DNA of 64,000 nt from Camellia lanceoleosa. Lineage: Eukaryota; Streptophyta; Magnoliopsida; Ericales; Theaceae. The stretch is from positions 64,429,018 to 64,493,017 of the forward strand of contig CM045763.1 of NCBI GenBank assembly GCA_025200525.1. The letters run 5' to 3'. Below are positions 22,518-33,919 of this stretch, piece by piece; positions within the stretch are counted from its first letter, which is position 1, and each line of letters opens with the position of its first letter. The position numbers and the translations under genes were made by a program. A model generated the notes under the pieces. The model made no database searches, was not told the DNA's origin, and saw only the letters and a program-made list of their open reading frames with translations.

Positions 22518-23081
22518 TGATGTGGGTAGATCCATAAAGACCATAACCCACTATAAACAATCCAAGCCTACCACTTAGGGCCAGCACCACCTGGAAATCA
22601 ACATGGCATGAAGGACCAATGATATCCAAACACGTGGTAGGTAAAGGGCAAGCCACATCAGCAGACAAAGATCTGTAAAATTATTACTATTGCACATCGC
22701 CATTAATGCAGCCCCTCACTACATTTATTACGACAACACATCTCCGTCGGGACAGCACGTCCTCACCCTGAACAAGGTAAGCTACAGCATAGACTTTTGG
22801 CCAAGATGACAGGTCGGAAGAAACAACGAAATGATTACCAAAGGATATAACCAAACGTTGAAGACAATAAGAAAGTTAAGCTTTCTATCTCCAATCTCTC
22901 TCTATACTCTACTTCTCTTTCTAACTTACTCGTCGGAGGGTTCACTAGGGGACTACCCGTTCCCCGTTGAACTTATCTGCAAGTTCATTGGTAGGTTTGA
23001 TCACCCGGATATTGGTGCGAAAAGCGTGGATCAGTCCGACCCGTTCTGCCAAGTACTCGTTGTATATTAACTGTAACATTA
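22518..23081 (+). repeat. 5' LTR (564 bp)
   Basis: Begins TGATGTGGGTAG and ends GTAACATTA. It aligns along its full length with the 3' LTR; by hand I count about 54 substitutions, roughly 50 of them transitions. It lacks 27 bp present in the 3' LTR (CAATACGTAATCCAACTAATG and flanks). Confidence 0.95.
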
Positions 23082-23083
23082 GT

Positions 23084-23101
23084 TGGCGCCGTCTGTGGGA
23101 A
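23084..23101 (+). other. primer-binding site
   Basis: TGGCGCCGTCTGTGGGAA follows two bases after the LTR. The leading TGGCGCCGT fits the complement of a tRNA 3' end (CCA plus acceptor stem); the rest matches tRNA-Asp only partly. Confidence 0.75.
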
Positions 23102-23183
23102 CGCTTTGCTCCATGCGCCAGTTGTGCTCATTGTCGCCGGAGACCTCGTCCCAACAACCTTTTCTTACTACCAATCAAAGTGT

Positions 23184-24340
23184 ATGGTCACGACTAGATC
23201 CATGGTTTCTCACCATAATGCTGCCGACCATCAAACCGACCCTCCCAATCCAAACAATCCACCACAGTATTTCATCAAGCTTACCAACAGCATTAACCGC
23301 ATGGCCAAGCAAAACCAAACCCTGATAAATGCTTTACTCCAGAGAAACCTTCCTATGCCTCCTCCACTACCTCCAGATATTTCCCCTAACCAAGAACGAG
23401 CCCCGAGCCATACTATCCCGCAGCCCTATCCACCCAACTTGGAAGGCTTGCAACCTCCACCCCCACACGTAAAACCACCACCTCCACCCCCGCATCCGAC
23501 AATCCTGGCACTAACCCCTGAAAGGGAAGCCAGTAGTGTCCAGCCCCCGCTACCCTCTGGTGGTGACAACATCCCTCTCTAGGACGCAAAACTCCGAGCC
23601 ATAAAGCTCCAACTCCAAGGGGTCATACAGAACATCTAGCATAAACCCTCTACCACGGCCAACTCACCATTTGTTGCCTTCATCCGGGACAAACCCCTGT
23701 CCCCCAAGTTCAAAATGCCCAACATTGACTCTTTTGATGGTACGACAGACCCAGTTGACCATCTGAAGACCTACCAAATCCTCATGATCCTCCATGCCTT
23801 CCCTGACGAGATCATGTGTCGAGCTTTCCCCGTGACACTGAAGGGATCAGCTCGACTGTGGTTCAGCCAGTTACCAGTAGACTCCATCTCCACTTTCCAG
23901 CATCTTAGTGACTCTTTCCTCAGTCACTTTATTGGCGCCCAACGCCAACGCCGTCCGGCAACCCAACTCCTCAACATCCGCCAGACCGAGGGGGAGTCCC
24001 TGCGCAGTTTCGTTACCCGCTTCAACATCGAAGCCCTGCAGGTGGTGGAAAACGATGATAAGGTCATCCTCACAGCTTTTATGGCCGGACTATGGTCGTC
24101 TGACTTCCTCTTTTCCCTCTCCAAAAACCCCCCCACCTCCATGGCAGCCTTACTCTCCAAAGCCCAAAAATACATGAACGTCGAAGATTCCCTAGCCGCC
24201 CGCCAAGACCCTACAGCAAAACACCCGACCCCCCGAAAAAAACGAAAAGACTCAGAAGCCAGACAAACCCACTATAATACCCAAACACCACATTATACCG
24301 ACCGACTTCGAGCCGATGGCCGATACCGTCGCCGTTCAAC
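23184..24340 (+). pseudogene. retrotransposon gag (broken)
   Basis: Starts at an ATG reading MVTTRSM, a common plant gag start, then a Pro-rich linker. A retrotransposon capsid domain follows, with FDGTTDPVDHLKTY at about 23730 and WFSQLPVDSISTF at about 23860. In-frame stops at 23580 and about 23637 and a frameshift at about 24300-24340 break it. It would assemble the retrotransposon particle. Confidence 0.88.
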
Positions 24341-24640
24341 CGCCTGACACACACCCTTAACTCCCCTATAGAACAAGTCCTCAACCAGGTCCAGCGGGAT
24401 TACCCCCTCAAATGGCTCCAACCATCAAAAACCCCTTCCAATCGGAAGGGCCAATCCAAATACTGCCGTTTTCACCAGGATCACGGCCATAATACTGATG
24501 AGTGTGTTAACCTCAAGGATCAGGTCGAGACCTTAATACGCCAGGGACGTCTTAGCCGGTTCACGGACACCCGTCCCCAGCAGAGACAAAGGATAGAGCC
24601 CACCAGAAACACCCGTCGGCGCACTCCCCCCAGCAGCTAG
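24341..24640 (+). pseudogene. gag C-terminal part with zinc-binding CxxxH...H...C motif
   Basis: In the next frame the text reads YPLKWLQPSK and then YCRFHQDHGHNTDEC, the nucleic-acid-binding motif found at the end of Tat-type gag, followed by LKDQVETLIRQGRL. It ends at a stop near 24640. Confidence 0.85.
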
Positions 24641-24779
24641 TCCAACCAAATCAAGGCCACAATCGCCTTCCACAGCAACCTCGGGCACAAGCTAATCTCG
24701 CCCCACCTGTTGGAAAAATCAGAGTTATTTCCAGCGGGATTGCTTGTGGAGGACTATCCCGCTGGGCTCAGCGGGCAGA

Positions 24780-25500
24780 ACTTAGGAAAATAAGGCAAGG
24801 CTCAGACAAAGAGGTTGCCACATTGGACCGACCTTCCAAACAACCAAGGCAATGGACTGAGCCTATTACCTTCACGGACGCCGACTGCACAGGCATTCGT
24901 TACCCCCATGACGACCCTCTAGTCATTTCGGCTCTCCTCTCCAACTATAAGGTCAGACGAGTTCTCATAAACAACGGCAGCTCTTCAAACATCATTTTCC
25001 TCAATTGCTTCTGCTAGCTCAAGATCGAGGAAAAAAGTCTGTCCCCTCTCCAAACCCCCTTGGTCGATTTCACTGGTGACCAGATGACCTCCATTGGCTC
25101 CATCGACCTCCCCATCACAATTGGCGAGCACCCGCGCCATACCACCAAGCTGCTCACCTTCCATGTTGTCGACTGCCCCTCTGCCTACAACATTATCCTT
25201 GGTCGTATCGCCTTAAATGCTTTCCAAGCTATTACATCAACTTATCACCTAGCCATCAAGTTTCCCACCGATCTGGGGGTGGGGACAGTGAGGGGGGAGC
25301 AGACTGTGACCAGGGAATGTTATGCCGCCTCGCTCAAAGAAGTCAAGTTGAAAGAGGCTATGATCATCGAAGGACCCGATGTCAGAGACGAAGACGAGCT
25401 GGTTAGGGGGGAACCAGTTGAAGAACTTATCGAAGTCCCCATCGATCCCACCAACCCAGCAAAAACTACCAAAATCGGCAGCCAACTATCTCCTCAAGCA
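24780..25500 (+). pseudogene. retroviral-type aspartic protease domain, active-site Asp lost
   Basis: The region reads VRRVLINNGSSSNIIF where the family has L-I/V-D-x-G-S-S. The catalytic Asp codon GAC is AAC (Asn). The second half contains FHVVDCPSAYNIILGR, the conserved LGR flap region. A TAG at 25015 interrupts it. Confidence 0.85.
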
Positions 25501-26460
25501 AAAACCGACCTTACCGCCCTCCTGATCGAGCACAACGATGTATTTGCCTGGACCGACTCAGACATGCCGGGTATTGACCCCTCATTCATAACCTATCGCC
25601 TCAGCATTGAACCCCATTTCCGACCTTACCGCCAGAAGCAGCGCATTTTTCATCCGGAGCGCAACACTCTCATTGCCGCGGAAGTCGACAAGCTCCTTGA
25701 GGCACAATTCATCAAGAACGTAGACTACCCTAGATAGTTGTCAAACGTCGTCCTGGTCCATAAGAACAATGGTAAATGGCGACTCCGTGCCGACTACTCC
25801 GACCTCAACCGAGCTTGCCCCAAAGACAACTATCCTCTCCCCCGTATAGATCTGCTGGTTAATGCCACGGCCGGTTATCAAATGTTCAGCTTCATGGATG
25901 CCTTCTCTGGGTACAACCAAATTCTGATGTACCCATCTAATCATGAACACACCTCCTTCATTACCAACTGAGGCACCTATCATTACCGTGTGATGCCGTT
26001 TGGACTGAAAAATGCTGGGGCCACCTACCAACGGTTGGTTAACACCGTTTTCCATCATCAAATTGGTCGAAATATGGAAGTATATGTCGACGACATGCTA
26101 GTCAAGAGCAAACTCTCCGCCGATCATCTGACCGACCTACGAGAGACCTTCGCCACCCTACGTAAGTACCAAATGAATCTCAACCCGGAAAAGTACGCCT
26201 TCGACATAGGATTTGGGAAGTTTTTGGGTTTCATGGTCAGTCAGCAGGGCATTGAAGCTAACCCTGAAAAGATCAAGGCCTTGATTGAGATGTAGTCACC
26301 CAGAACGGTCAAGGAGGTTCAAAGACTCACTGGCCGAGTTACCGCCTTCAACCGCTTCATTTCCCGCGCGACAAACAAGTGCCTCCCCTCCTTCAAAGTT
26401 CTTCGGCAAACTTTTGAATAGACAATTGAATCCGAAGAGGTTTTTCAGCAGTTGAAACAG
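25501..26460 (+). pseudogene. reverse transcriptase domain (broken)
   Basis: Order of motifs: DMPGIDPSFITYRL, PYRQKQRIFHPER, SNVVLVHKNNGKWR, FMDAFSGYNQI (first catalytic Asp), VMPFGLKNAGATYQRL, then YVDDMLVKSK with the catalytic Asp pair at about 26085, and FLGFMVSQQGIEANPEK. Stops at 25735, 25969, 26293 and 26419 disrupt it. A frameshift at a run of C near 26475 follows. Confidence 0.93.
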
Positions 26461-26890
26461 TGCATGGCCAACCCCCCCTCCTTTCACAGGCAATCATGGG
26501 CGAACCCCTTTTCCTATATTTAGCCGAATCACACACCGTAGTCAGTGCAACTCTTATTAGGGAAGATGTCTCTGTCCAACGACCGATCTACTACATCAGT
26601 CGGGCTCTCAGGGGAGCGGAGCAGAATTACCCACTATTAGAAAAATTGTCTTTGGCCTTGGTCACTGCCTCCAGACGACTCCATCCTTACTTTCAAGCCC
26701 ATTCCATAGTAGTCCTCACCGACCAACATTTGAAGAAGGTCATGCAGCAACCAGAACTTTTCGGCAGACTCATGCAATGGTCAATGGAGCTCAGCCAGTT
26801 TGACATCTCCTACCGACTTCAAACAGCAATAAAGGGGCAGGTTGTCGCTGATTTCATCCTGGAATTCACTAATCCTACCCTAACCACGGC
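26461..26890 (+). pseudogene. RNase H domain
   Basis: Reads GEPLFLYLAES, RPIYYISRALRGAEQNYPLL, LVTASRRLHPYF, IVVLTDQHLKKVM and QFDISYRLQTAIKGQVVADF. This is the gypsy-type RNase H that follows RT and degrades the RNA strand during cDNA synthesis. It is open throughout this stretch. Confidence 0.9.
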
Positions 26891-26929
26891 CCTTTCACCC
26901 CCACCAACCCTTATCGAGCCAGAAGACCC

Positions 26930-27340
26930 CCATTCTTGGACTCTCAACGTCGACGGATCATCCTGCAGGAAAGGCAACGGGGCCGGTCTCATCCTCACCG
27001 CCTCTGAGGGTGGCTATTTCAAATGTGCTCTCCGTTTCTTGTTCGAGGTCAATAACAATGAGGCCAAATACGAGGCATTGATAGCAGGTCTTCGCTAAGC
27101 CAGGGACATTGGTGTCAACCACATTCGGGTGTTCAGCGACTCCCAGCTCATTGTCAGACAAATTACGGGGAAATTCGATACCAAGGAGGACAAAATGCGG
27201 GCTTACAGGGATATAGCCCTTCCCCTTGTTCGCCTCTTCAATACCTTCCACATCAAACACATCTTTTGGGCAGAAAACTCCCAGGCCAATGAGATGGCTT
27301 AGTTAGCCTCTGCAGATCAGTCAGATCTCAACCACGGTGT
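26930..27340 (+). pseudogene. second, archaeal-type RNase H (aRNH)
   Basis: Motifs: LNVDGSSCRKGNGAGLIL (first Asp), NNNEAKYEALIAGLR (Glu), VFSDSQLIVRQITGKF (second Asp), and AENSQANEMA. This extra domain between RNase H and integrase defines the Tat lineage. Stops TAA at 27097 and TAG at about 27301 interrupt it. Confidence 0.9.
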
Positions 27341-27419
27341 TTGCCTCGAATACCTGACCCACCCTACCATCTCCCTCGACCAACAAGCGGTCCACTTCCT
27401 CCAAAATGAACCAATTACC

Positions 27420-28650
27420 TAGGCGTCCAACATCTTTCTATTTTTGACAACGAGAGAACTACCAGAGAACAAACAACAGGCCGCTAAAGTTAGGGCCCAG
27501 TCATCCAATTACATTCTTGTCAACGGTCTTTTGTACAAGAGGGGCTTTTCACACCCATACCTCAGATGTCTCAATCTAACTCAAGCAACCTATGTGATGC
27601 GAGAAATCCATGAGGGTATTTATGGTAATCATTCGGGCGGCAGGTCCCTAGCCCACAAAATACTTCGCACTGGTTATTTTTGGCCCACTCTTAATCAAGA
27701 TGCAACTGACTTCGTACTCAAATGTGATAAGTGTCAGCGTTTTGCCAACATCCCTCATGCTCTTCCTATAGAGCTGATCACACTTTGTAATCCTTATCCG
27801 TTCGCCAAATGGGGGATCGACTTAGTTGGTCCACTTCCCACCGGCCGAGGCCAGACCAAGTTCGCTATAGTCGCCATTGATTACTTCACTAGGTGGGTAG
27901 AGGCAGAACCCCTTGCTACCATTACCGAGCAAAACACAACCAAATTCATCCGCAATCGTCAGATGCAGATTTGAGATTCTCGCCATCGTCTCCGACAATG
28001 GCAAACAATTCGACAACGCCAAGTATAGGAAGTTCTGTGCAGACCTCAAAATCTAACCATGTTTCTCCTCCCCAGGTAATCCCCAAGCCAATGGCCAAGT
28101 CGAGGTTACCAACCGTTCCCTTCTGAAGATCATCAAGACTAAGCTGGAAGCTGCTAAGGGACTTTGGGCTGAGGAATTGCCAAATGTACTCTGGGCTTAC
28201 CGTACTACCGCTCGGACTCCCACTAGGGAAACCCTCTTTCGCCTAACATACGGCGCTGAGGCGGTCATCCTAGTGGAAGTCAATCTACCTGTCCCAAGGG
28301 TTTTACATCTGAATCCCGAACTGACCGAAGAACTCCGTCGGGCAGACCTTGACCTAATCGAAGAGCTCAGAGAAACCACTGCTGTCAGACTGGCCTCATA
28401 CCAATAGAAAATAAGGACACACTACAACTGCAAAGTCCGATCAAGGGAGTTTGCTGTGGGGGACCTTGTCTTGAGCGAAGTAACCTTTGCCACCAAAAAT
28501 CCGACTGAAGGCAAACTGGCAGCCAAGTGGGAGGGACCTTACGTTGTGAAAGCCCGACCACGACCAGGCACTTATCGACTTCAAGACATGGAAGGTCGAG
28601 ATCTCCCTCACCCGTGGAACGCCGAGTACTTGAAGCGTTACTTTCAATAA
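27420..28650 (+). pseudogene. integrase (broken)
   Basis: N-terminal HHCC zinc finger: H-E-G-I-Y-G-N-H at about 27615 and CDKCQRF at about 27730. The catalytic core has GIDLVGPLP (first Asp), VSDNGKQF (second Asp) and NGQVEVTNRSLLK (Glu). The C-terminal segment reads GKLAAKWEGPYVV and ends HPWNAEYLKRYFQ with a stop at 28648-28650. A frameshift lies at about 27950-27965; stops lie at 28053 and 28407. Confidence 0.93.
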
Positions 28651-29756
28651 ATTCCTACTTTTGTATTGCTTAGTTATTATATTTTCTTTTTGGCAAATTT
28701 ACACACTTGAACATCCTTGTTCTCTCCTCACATCATGTACATCTTTGATCAACTGGGCTACATTCTCCATGACAACAATTTTATATCTCTGTTATTTATA
28801 TGGTGTCTCCATAACATTTTGATCGCAAAGACTTTATAAAAAGCCTCACCAGATCGAAGATCAAAAGCCTCACCAAATCGAAAGACCAAACGCCTACCAG
28901 ATCGAGTATCAAAGCCTCATTTAGATCGAAGACTAAAGGCCTCAGCCAGACTGAGCACCAAAAGCCTCGTCTAGACCGAGCGACAAAAAGCTTACAACCT
29001 CAGCCTGACCAACCAGGCAAAGCTCGTCCAGACTGAGCATTAAATGCCTTGGTCAGAGCGAGACCGAGTTACTCCAAGCTACAAAATTATTTGCAAAGCC
29101 AGTGAATCATAGCTTAACCCTAACTGAGCACACATGCAGAGCTCGATCAAAGCCATCCAAGAAAACTTACTCGGTCAATCATAGCTTGTGGCATTAGTAG
29201 ACTCACTTGGCCAAAATTCCAGGTCCATGTTTTTACACCTTACTTAGTCAAATTCCAAACTAATCTTTTATTTACCAACACTCTTGCAACTTGATCTACC
29301 ACTCCATTTTTGGGCATAATTTGAAACTTCACATGTTTGACATTCTTACCAACACTCTTTTATTTTCTTATTTATTAACATTTGCAAGTCAGCCTTTTTC
29401 TTTACAAGTCAAGCCTAACTTTACTAAACCACTCTCATTCACTTCAGCAGTGTGGCACACACCTGGAATTTTATTCCATTTTAAATTTCACTCTGCACTA
29501 AGTTTTTAATACAAGTTCAACTTCAATTTATATTAAGATTATCACTACGATTTGTACACAAGACATCATTCTCATTTATTTCAGACGCATAAGTAAGAAC
29601 AATCGAATGAAAACACAACTGAAATTTTATTTATTCATTCACAAACTTGTACAACTTAAGTTCTTCACAGCATTTCAAAAAAAAAAAAAAAACAAAAACA
29701 ACTCTAAGTACAAACTTTGTTCACTTCAATTATTCCTCCTCACTGGAAATGAGGTC
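28651..29756 (+). other. non-coding spacer after integrase with minisatellite
   Basis: 28838-29050 holds about eight imperfect units built on AAAAGCCTCACCAGATCGAAGA, 22-32 bp each. Such arrays are common downstream of integrase in Tat elements. The rest is AT-rich and shows no coding signal. Confidence 0.75.
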
Positions 29757-32288
29757 TTATTCTTCAATCCCCTCATCCAGGGGGGTCTGGGCCACATCGT
29801 CTTCGTCAATTTTTACACTACTGAGGTCTAAGTCTGGGAACAGTTCTTCAGCTTTACGCTTGAACATCTTCCAGCCACTGTCCCAGAACTCAGCCATTTC
29901 GTGTTTATAAAAGTTTGACCGTTGGAAGCTCTCAATCACTTCTGCCTCGGTCCTGTCCCCAACGATCGTTCCAGACGGGCCCGCCCCCCAGACACCTCTC
30001 TCGCTACACTGCTGGCAACCGCAGCGTCGATCGCCATCTGAAATTCAGCAGACCCCTTGAATTGTTCTATTGCTGCAACATACAGATCGGGGTATGCTGC
30101 CCTTTCAGATGCTGCCTTGGTCCTCTCTTCCTCCAACTCCTTCTGCAGGCTCGCCTTTTCAGAGGCCGTCTTGGCCCTCTCTTCCTCTCACTCCCTCTGT
30201 AGGCTCGCCCTTTCAAAGGCCGTCTTGGCCTTCTCTTCTTCCAACTCTTTCTTCCACCCCGCCTTCTCTTCTCTTCCTCCAGCAACTTGGCACGCTCATC
30301 CTCCAGCTATTTCTCTTTCAAAGAATCAGAGGTCAAGGCTCTTCTTTTTCCTTGATCTACTGGGCACGCAGATCTTCATTGCTACTCATAGCTTCTTCAA
30401 ATCGTTCGATAGCAACCGCACAGGCCTTTTGAGCATCGCCCAGCTTCTTCTGCTCGCCAACAAGCTGGAACTCGAGCGACGTTACCCTGCGGCGTTCGTC
30501 TTCAAGCTCCAACTTGGCCGCGAGCAGCTCAGCTTGGGATCGGTCGGCAACATTGCGGTGAACAATGGCCAACACTTGCATTTTTTTAGCTTTTTCAGCT
30601 TTCTGCCAACCCCTGGAGCACACGCTTCGTGCAGCCTTCTTCCACCATGCGCTCTCCCTTTTGAAGTTTGCAAGTTGAGCCTTGGCCTCATCCGACTTGA
30701 CCTTTGCAGCCGCCGCCTTTCTCAACAGAACCCCAGCTAAGGTGGTTACCTCCATTTAGGCAGAGCATAACCCCCTTAGCAACTCAAATCATTGAACTCG
30801 CCACCGAATCTGACGCACAGATCATCCACTATCCCCACAAGGCGATTCGCACACTGGCCGGGCCTTCTTTCTCCAATCGCGCCTGCACACTGCAGGCGTG
30901 GTAGATAGATCGTTAGCTCGACCTCTCCAGGGGCACAGGACCCCCCTAGGGCTATTCCTCTCCCCTTGGCTCAGGGCCAATTGCCCCCCCTCTACTTGAA
31001 CTTCTTGGGCGATCTCCACCACTACTGGGACGACCACCACGACCTCTGAGGCGACCTCCACTACTGGGATCTCCCCCACCCCCTCCTCCCCTGCCTCTTT
31101 GGCCGTGGGGGTCTCCTCTGCCATCACCTCCTTCCTCCTCTTTAGGGTAGGCTCTTCTTCACTCCTCCTCACTCTCCTCTTCTTCTTTACCACGCCATCC
31201 CCCTTCATCTCTTTGTAGGCCCTCTCTTTCAAAAGATCAACTGGGGGCGGTCGTGGCTCAAATTCACCTAAGTCTTTTTCTTCCAAGGGTTTGGAGCGAG
31301 GTCGGATCCTCTCCCTTGGGATCGGTTTTGTCGGTCGATCTGCCTGGGACTCTTTGAACTTATTAGCTTTGACAAGGATGGCCACATCCTCAGCCTCTTG
31401 TGCTTTCCTCTTCGCCTCTAATTCAGCCAGTCCCAGATCTCCAACGCTCGGCTGAGGGCCCAATCCCGCTGCAAACAAGGCTGAAGGTTGAATGAGGTCG
31501 TCCCACCTGACTCTCTCCTTCTCCCTTCATGCCTTTACCTTTTTTATCCTCTCATCTGCTGCCGCCCCCAGTTTTGGCTCCACAGATTTGGTGGGCACTC
31601 TCCACACCGCACGCACCCCAACCCCTCCATTCGCGGATATGTAAAACCACTGCAGCCTCCAACCCTTAATGAATGATGGCAGCCCCGTCACCAGACCCCT
31701 CCCTGCCGCCGCCTGCAACGTCACCCAAGTCTCTTGCTGTCCTGAGGCCTTATAACACGCGAAAAATTCATCCACCGCTATAGCGCTTGCACAGGCTAAC
31801 ACAATTTTCCACGCGTTGGGCATTAGTTGCCCCGGCGCTACCTCCAACCGGTTTAAGACATCAACCACCACTTGCGGAAGCGGCAGTCTCAGTCCTCCCT
31901 TCAATGCTTCCTCATACAGGGCAAACTCCCCCAGCCGAGCGTCGGATGGCCTCTCTGACGACAGAATAAAGAACTCTATTTGGCAATGAGAACTCGTACT
32001 TTTCACAGATAACCTCCAAGTCCGCCGAAGAATCGCTGATTTGTCACCAGATGCCGGTGATCCGTTCCACTGGCTGATTGGCTTCGGAGCCGCTATCATG
32101 GTGAAAGAAAGGGATTGTACCACCGGCTCCCATACCCTCTCCACCTGTCTCTCCGTCCAGTACTGCTCCGCCAGCTCCACTGCGTCGTTATCCCCAAACG
32201 GATCAACCTTGGCGGCTCCAGCTTCTTCTTGAGCCATCTCTGTGGTGTGCCTACGAATAGCTTCGAAAGCGGGTGTAAGAAAATTCAA
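29757..32288 (-). pseudogene. antisense gene of the retrotransposon, PF04195-like (putative gypsy-type transposon protein)
   Basis: On the strand opposite to gag-pol, a frame begins at 32288 (MNFLTPAFEAIRRH). It contains the family signature ALKGGLRLPLPQVVVDVLNR, VAPGQLMPNAWK, DEFFACYKASGQQETWV and VTGLPSFIKGWRLQWFYIS, ending at a TGA at 31524. The same frame resumes at 31478 with a charged, Arg/Glu-rich linker and again at 30755 with an Ala/Glu/Lys-rich coiled-coil. Further stops (30820s) and frameshifts (below 30357) break it; the end near 29757 is acidic. Proteins of this type are known as accessory antisense ORFs of Tat elements; their function is not established. Confidence 0.8.
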
Positions 32289-32823
32289 GAAATGTTGCAG
32301 AGATGTATCGTCAGCAACAAAGGAGTTAACACTTGGAATGTTTTGATTTTTTGCAAAGAAGTAGGTAAATCGAATAATACCAAAAGCCCAAAGCTTGTCT
32401 GTATTCCAAGGATCACAATTAATTTTTGTCAGTTTGAAAACTTTTTAAAAATTCCGCCAAAACTGTCTTTTCAACACCCACAATGACCTATCGTTTCACT
32501 TCTGGCTCAACGCCTAACCTCCCTTACGACGAGATGTTGCCACGTGTACGACCATGATTCTCTACCCCCTCCCCTCACCCTGTCTTTTCCACTTCGAATC
32601 ACCACGTAACACACCGCCTCTCGAGCCCGCGCCCCCCTACCTTACCCTTCGGGGTCGGCCACCCTTCGCAGTCGAGCCTCCTCATGGCCGGTCCCTTCAC
32701 TCGGCTCCCCTTCGCAGTCGACTCTCCTCACGGTCGGTCCTTCCTTTCACTTGACCTTCGACCCCCATCTTCCTCATTATTCCCTTCGTTGGATTAAAGC
32801 TGCACTCAGGAATGGGGGACTAC
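32289..32823. promoter_or_regulatory. region upstream of the antisense gene and before the 3' LTR
   Basis: It holds the presumed promoter of the antisense gene (minus strand) and a GC-rich block at 32600-32760 in which the phrase CTTCGCAGTCGA(G/C) is repeated. A polypurine tract, AGGAATGGGGGA, lies at 32808-32819, four bases before the 3' LTR. Confidence 0.6.
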
Positions 32824-33414
32824 TGACGTGGGTAGGCCCATAAAGGCCATAATCCACTATGAACAACCCAAGCCTACCACCTAAGGCCCAATACGTAATC
32901 CAACTAATGAGGCCCAGCACCACCTGGAAATCAACACGGTATGAAGGACCAATGATATCCAGACACGTGGCAGGTAAAGGACAAGCCACATCAGCAGACA
33001 AAGATCTGCAAAGTTATTACTACTGCACATCACCATTAATGCAGCCCCTCAATGCATTTATTACGACAACACCTCTTCATCGGGACAGCACGCCCTCACC
33101 TTGAACAAGGTAAGCTACAGCATAGACTTTTGGCTAAGGTGACAGGTCGGAAGGGACAACAAAATGATTATCAAAGGATATAAACAAACATTGAAGACAA
33201 TAAGAAGATTAAACTTTCTATCTCCAATCTCTTTCTACACTCTACTTCTCTTTCTAACTTACTCGTCGGAAGATTCGCTGGGAGACTCCCCGTTCCCCGT
33301 TGAACTTATCTGCAGGTTCATTGGTGGGTTTGATCACCCGAATATTGGTACGAGAAGTGTGAATCAGTCCAACCCGTTCTGCCAAGTACTCGTTGTATAT
33401 TAATTGTAACATCA
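32824..33414 (+). repeat. 3' LTR (591 bp)
   Basis: Begins TGACGTGGGTAGG and ends GTAACATCA. It is followed directly by the target duplication ATTTA. It carries 27 bp more than the 5' LTR after ACCTAAGGCC. It lies 340 bp downstream of the stop codon of the minus-strand TPR gene. Confidence 0.95.
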
Positions 33415-33419
33415 ATTTA

Positions 33420-33753
33420 TATTAAAAAAAAAATAAAAAAATTGATTCTATAATCATATCCAAATATAATGAGATATATATTACTATGGTTATAAAATTA
33501 ATTTAATTTTCTTCATAGATGATCTGCCCTCAGAATTTGACAAACGAAAAGTGAGACCCGTGCCCCAACTGGGCTCCTCCAGGCGCACAATTTCTAAAAA
33601 TACATTTATTTTCTAATTAAACAAGCTGAAAGAAAAAGAGAAGTGTAGTGAACAAAATTTCATCATTTACATTCTTTCTTACAGGTCCAAAAAAAAAAAG
33701 GGTCAGAAAGTTATTAGATATTATACAAGAGATGGAAGGAAGTGAGGGAGAGC
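33420..33753 (-). other. TPR gene 3' UTR/terminator region against the LTR
   Basis: The only 334 bp between the TPR stop codon and the LTR target duplication. Transcription of the TPR gene probably ends here or in the LTR. AATAAA-like motifs exist in the AT-rich part, but none can be assigned. Confidence 0.5.
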
Positions 33754-33919
33754 TTAAGAAGCAGCAGCTATAGGAGGGGGTGAAGGATGAGCTCCTTGAA
33801 AGAAACTTGGTGTTGACAAGTTAATACTGCTAGTGTCTTCTCTTACAACATCATCATCTTCTTCCTCCTCATTTTCCTCAGAGTCCCAAAGAAACCGAGC
33901 ATAGGAAGCCATAACATAA
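33754..33919 (-). CDS. TPR gene exon 3 with stop
   Basis: Acceptor TTGCAG in phase 2 rebuilds [14 protein letters not shown], then an acidic stretch [10 protein letters not shown] and PPPIAAAS before TAA at 33754-33756. Confidence 0.88.

Larger units (their letters stand above)
22518..33414 (+). mobile_element. Tat-lineage Ty3/gypsy LTR retrotransposon, complete but decayed (10.9 kb)
   Basis: Two LTRs (22518-23081 and 32824-33414) lie in direct orientation, with TG...CA ends (the 5' copy mutated to TTA) and a 5-bp target duplication ATTTA at 22513-22517 and 33415-33419. Between them are a primer-binding site, gag, protease, reverse transcriptase, RNase H, a second archaeal-type RNase H, integrase, an antisense gene and a polypurine tract. 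The extra RNase H between RNase H and integrase is the hallmark of the Tat lineage (Ogre/Retand/Grande group). At least ten in-frame stops and three frameshifts make it non-functional. Confidence 0.95.

Noticed and set aside
30057..30740. Plus-strand 227-codon frame within the retrotransposon
   Set aside because: It is the mirror of the Ala/Glu/Lys-rich antisense coiled-coil gene; the text is Leu/Ser-rich low complexity with no domain.
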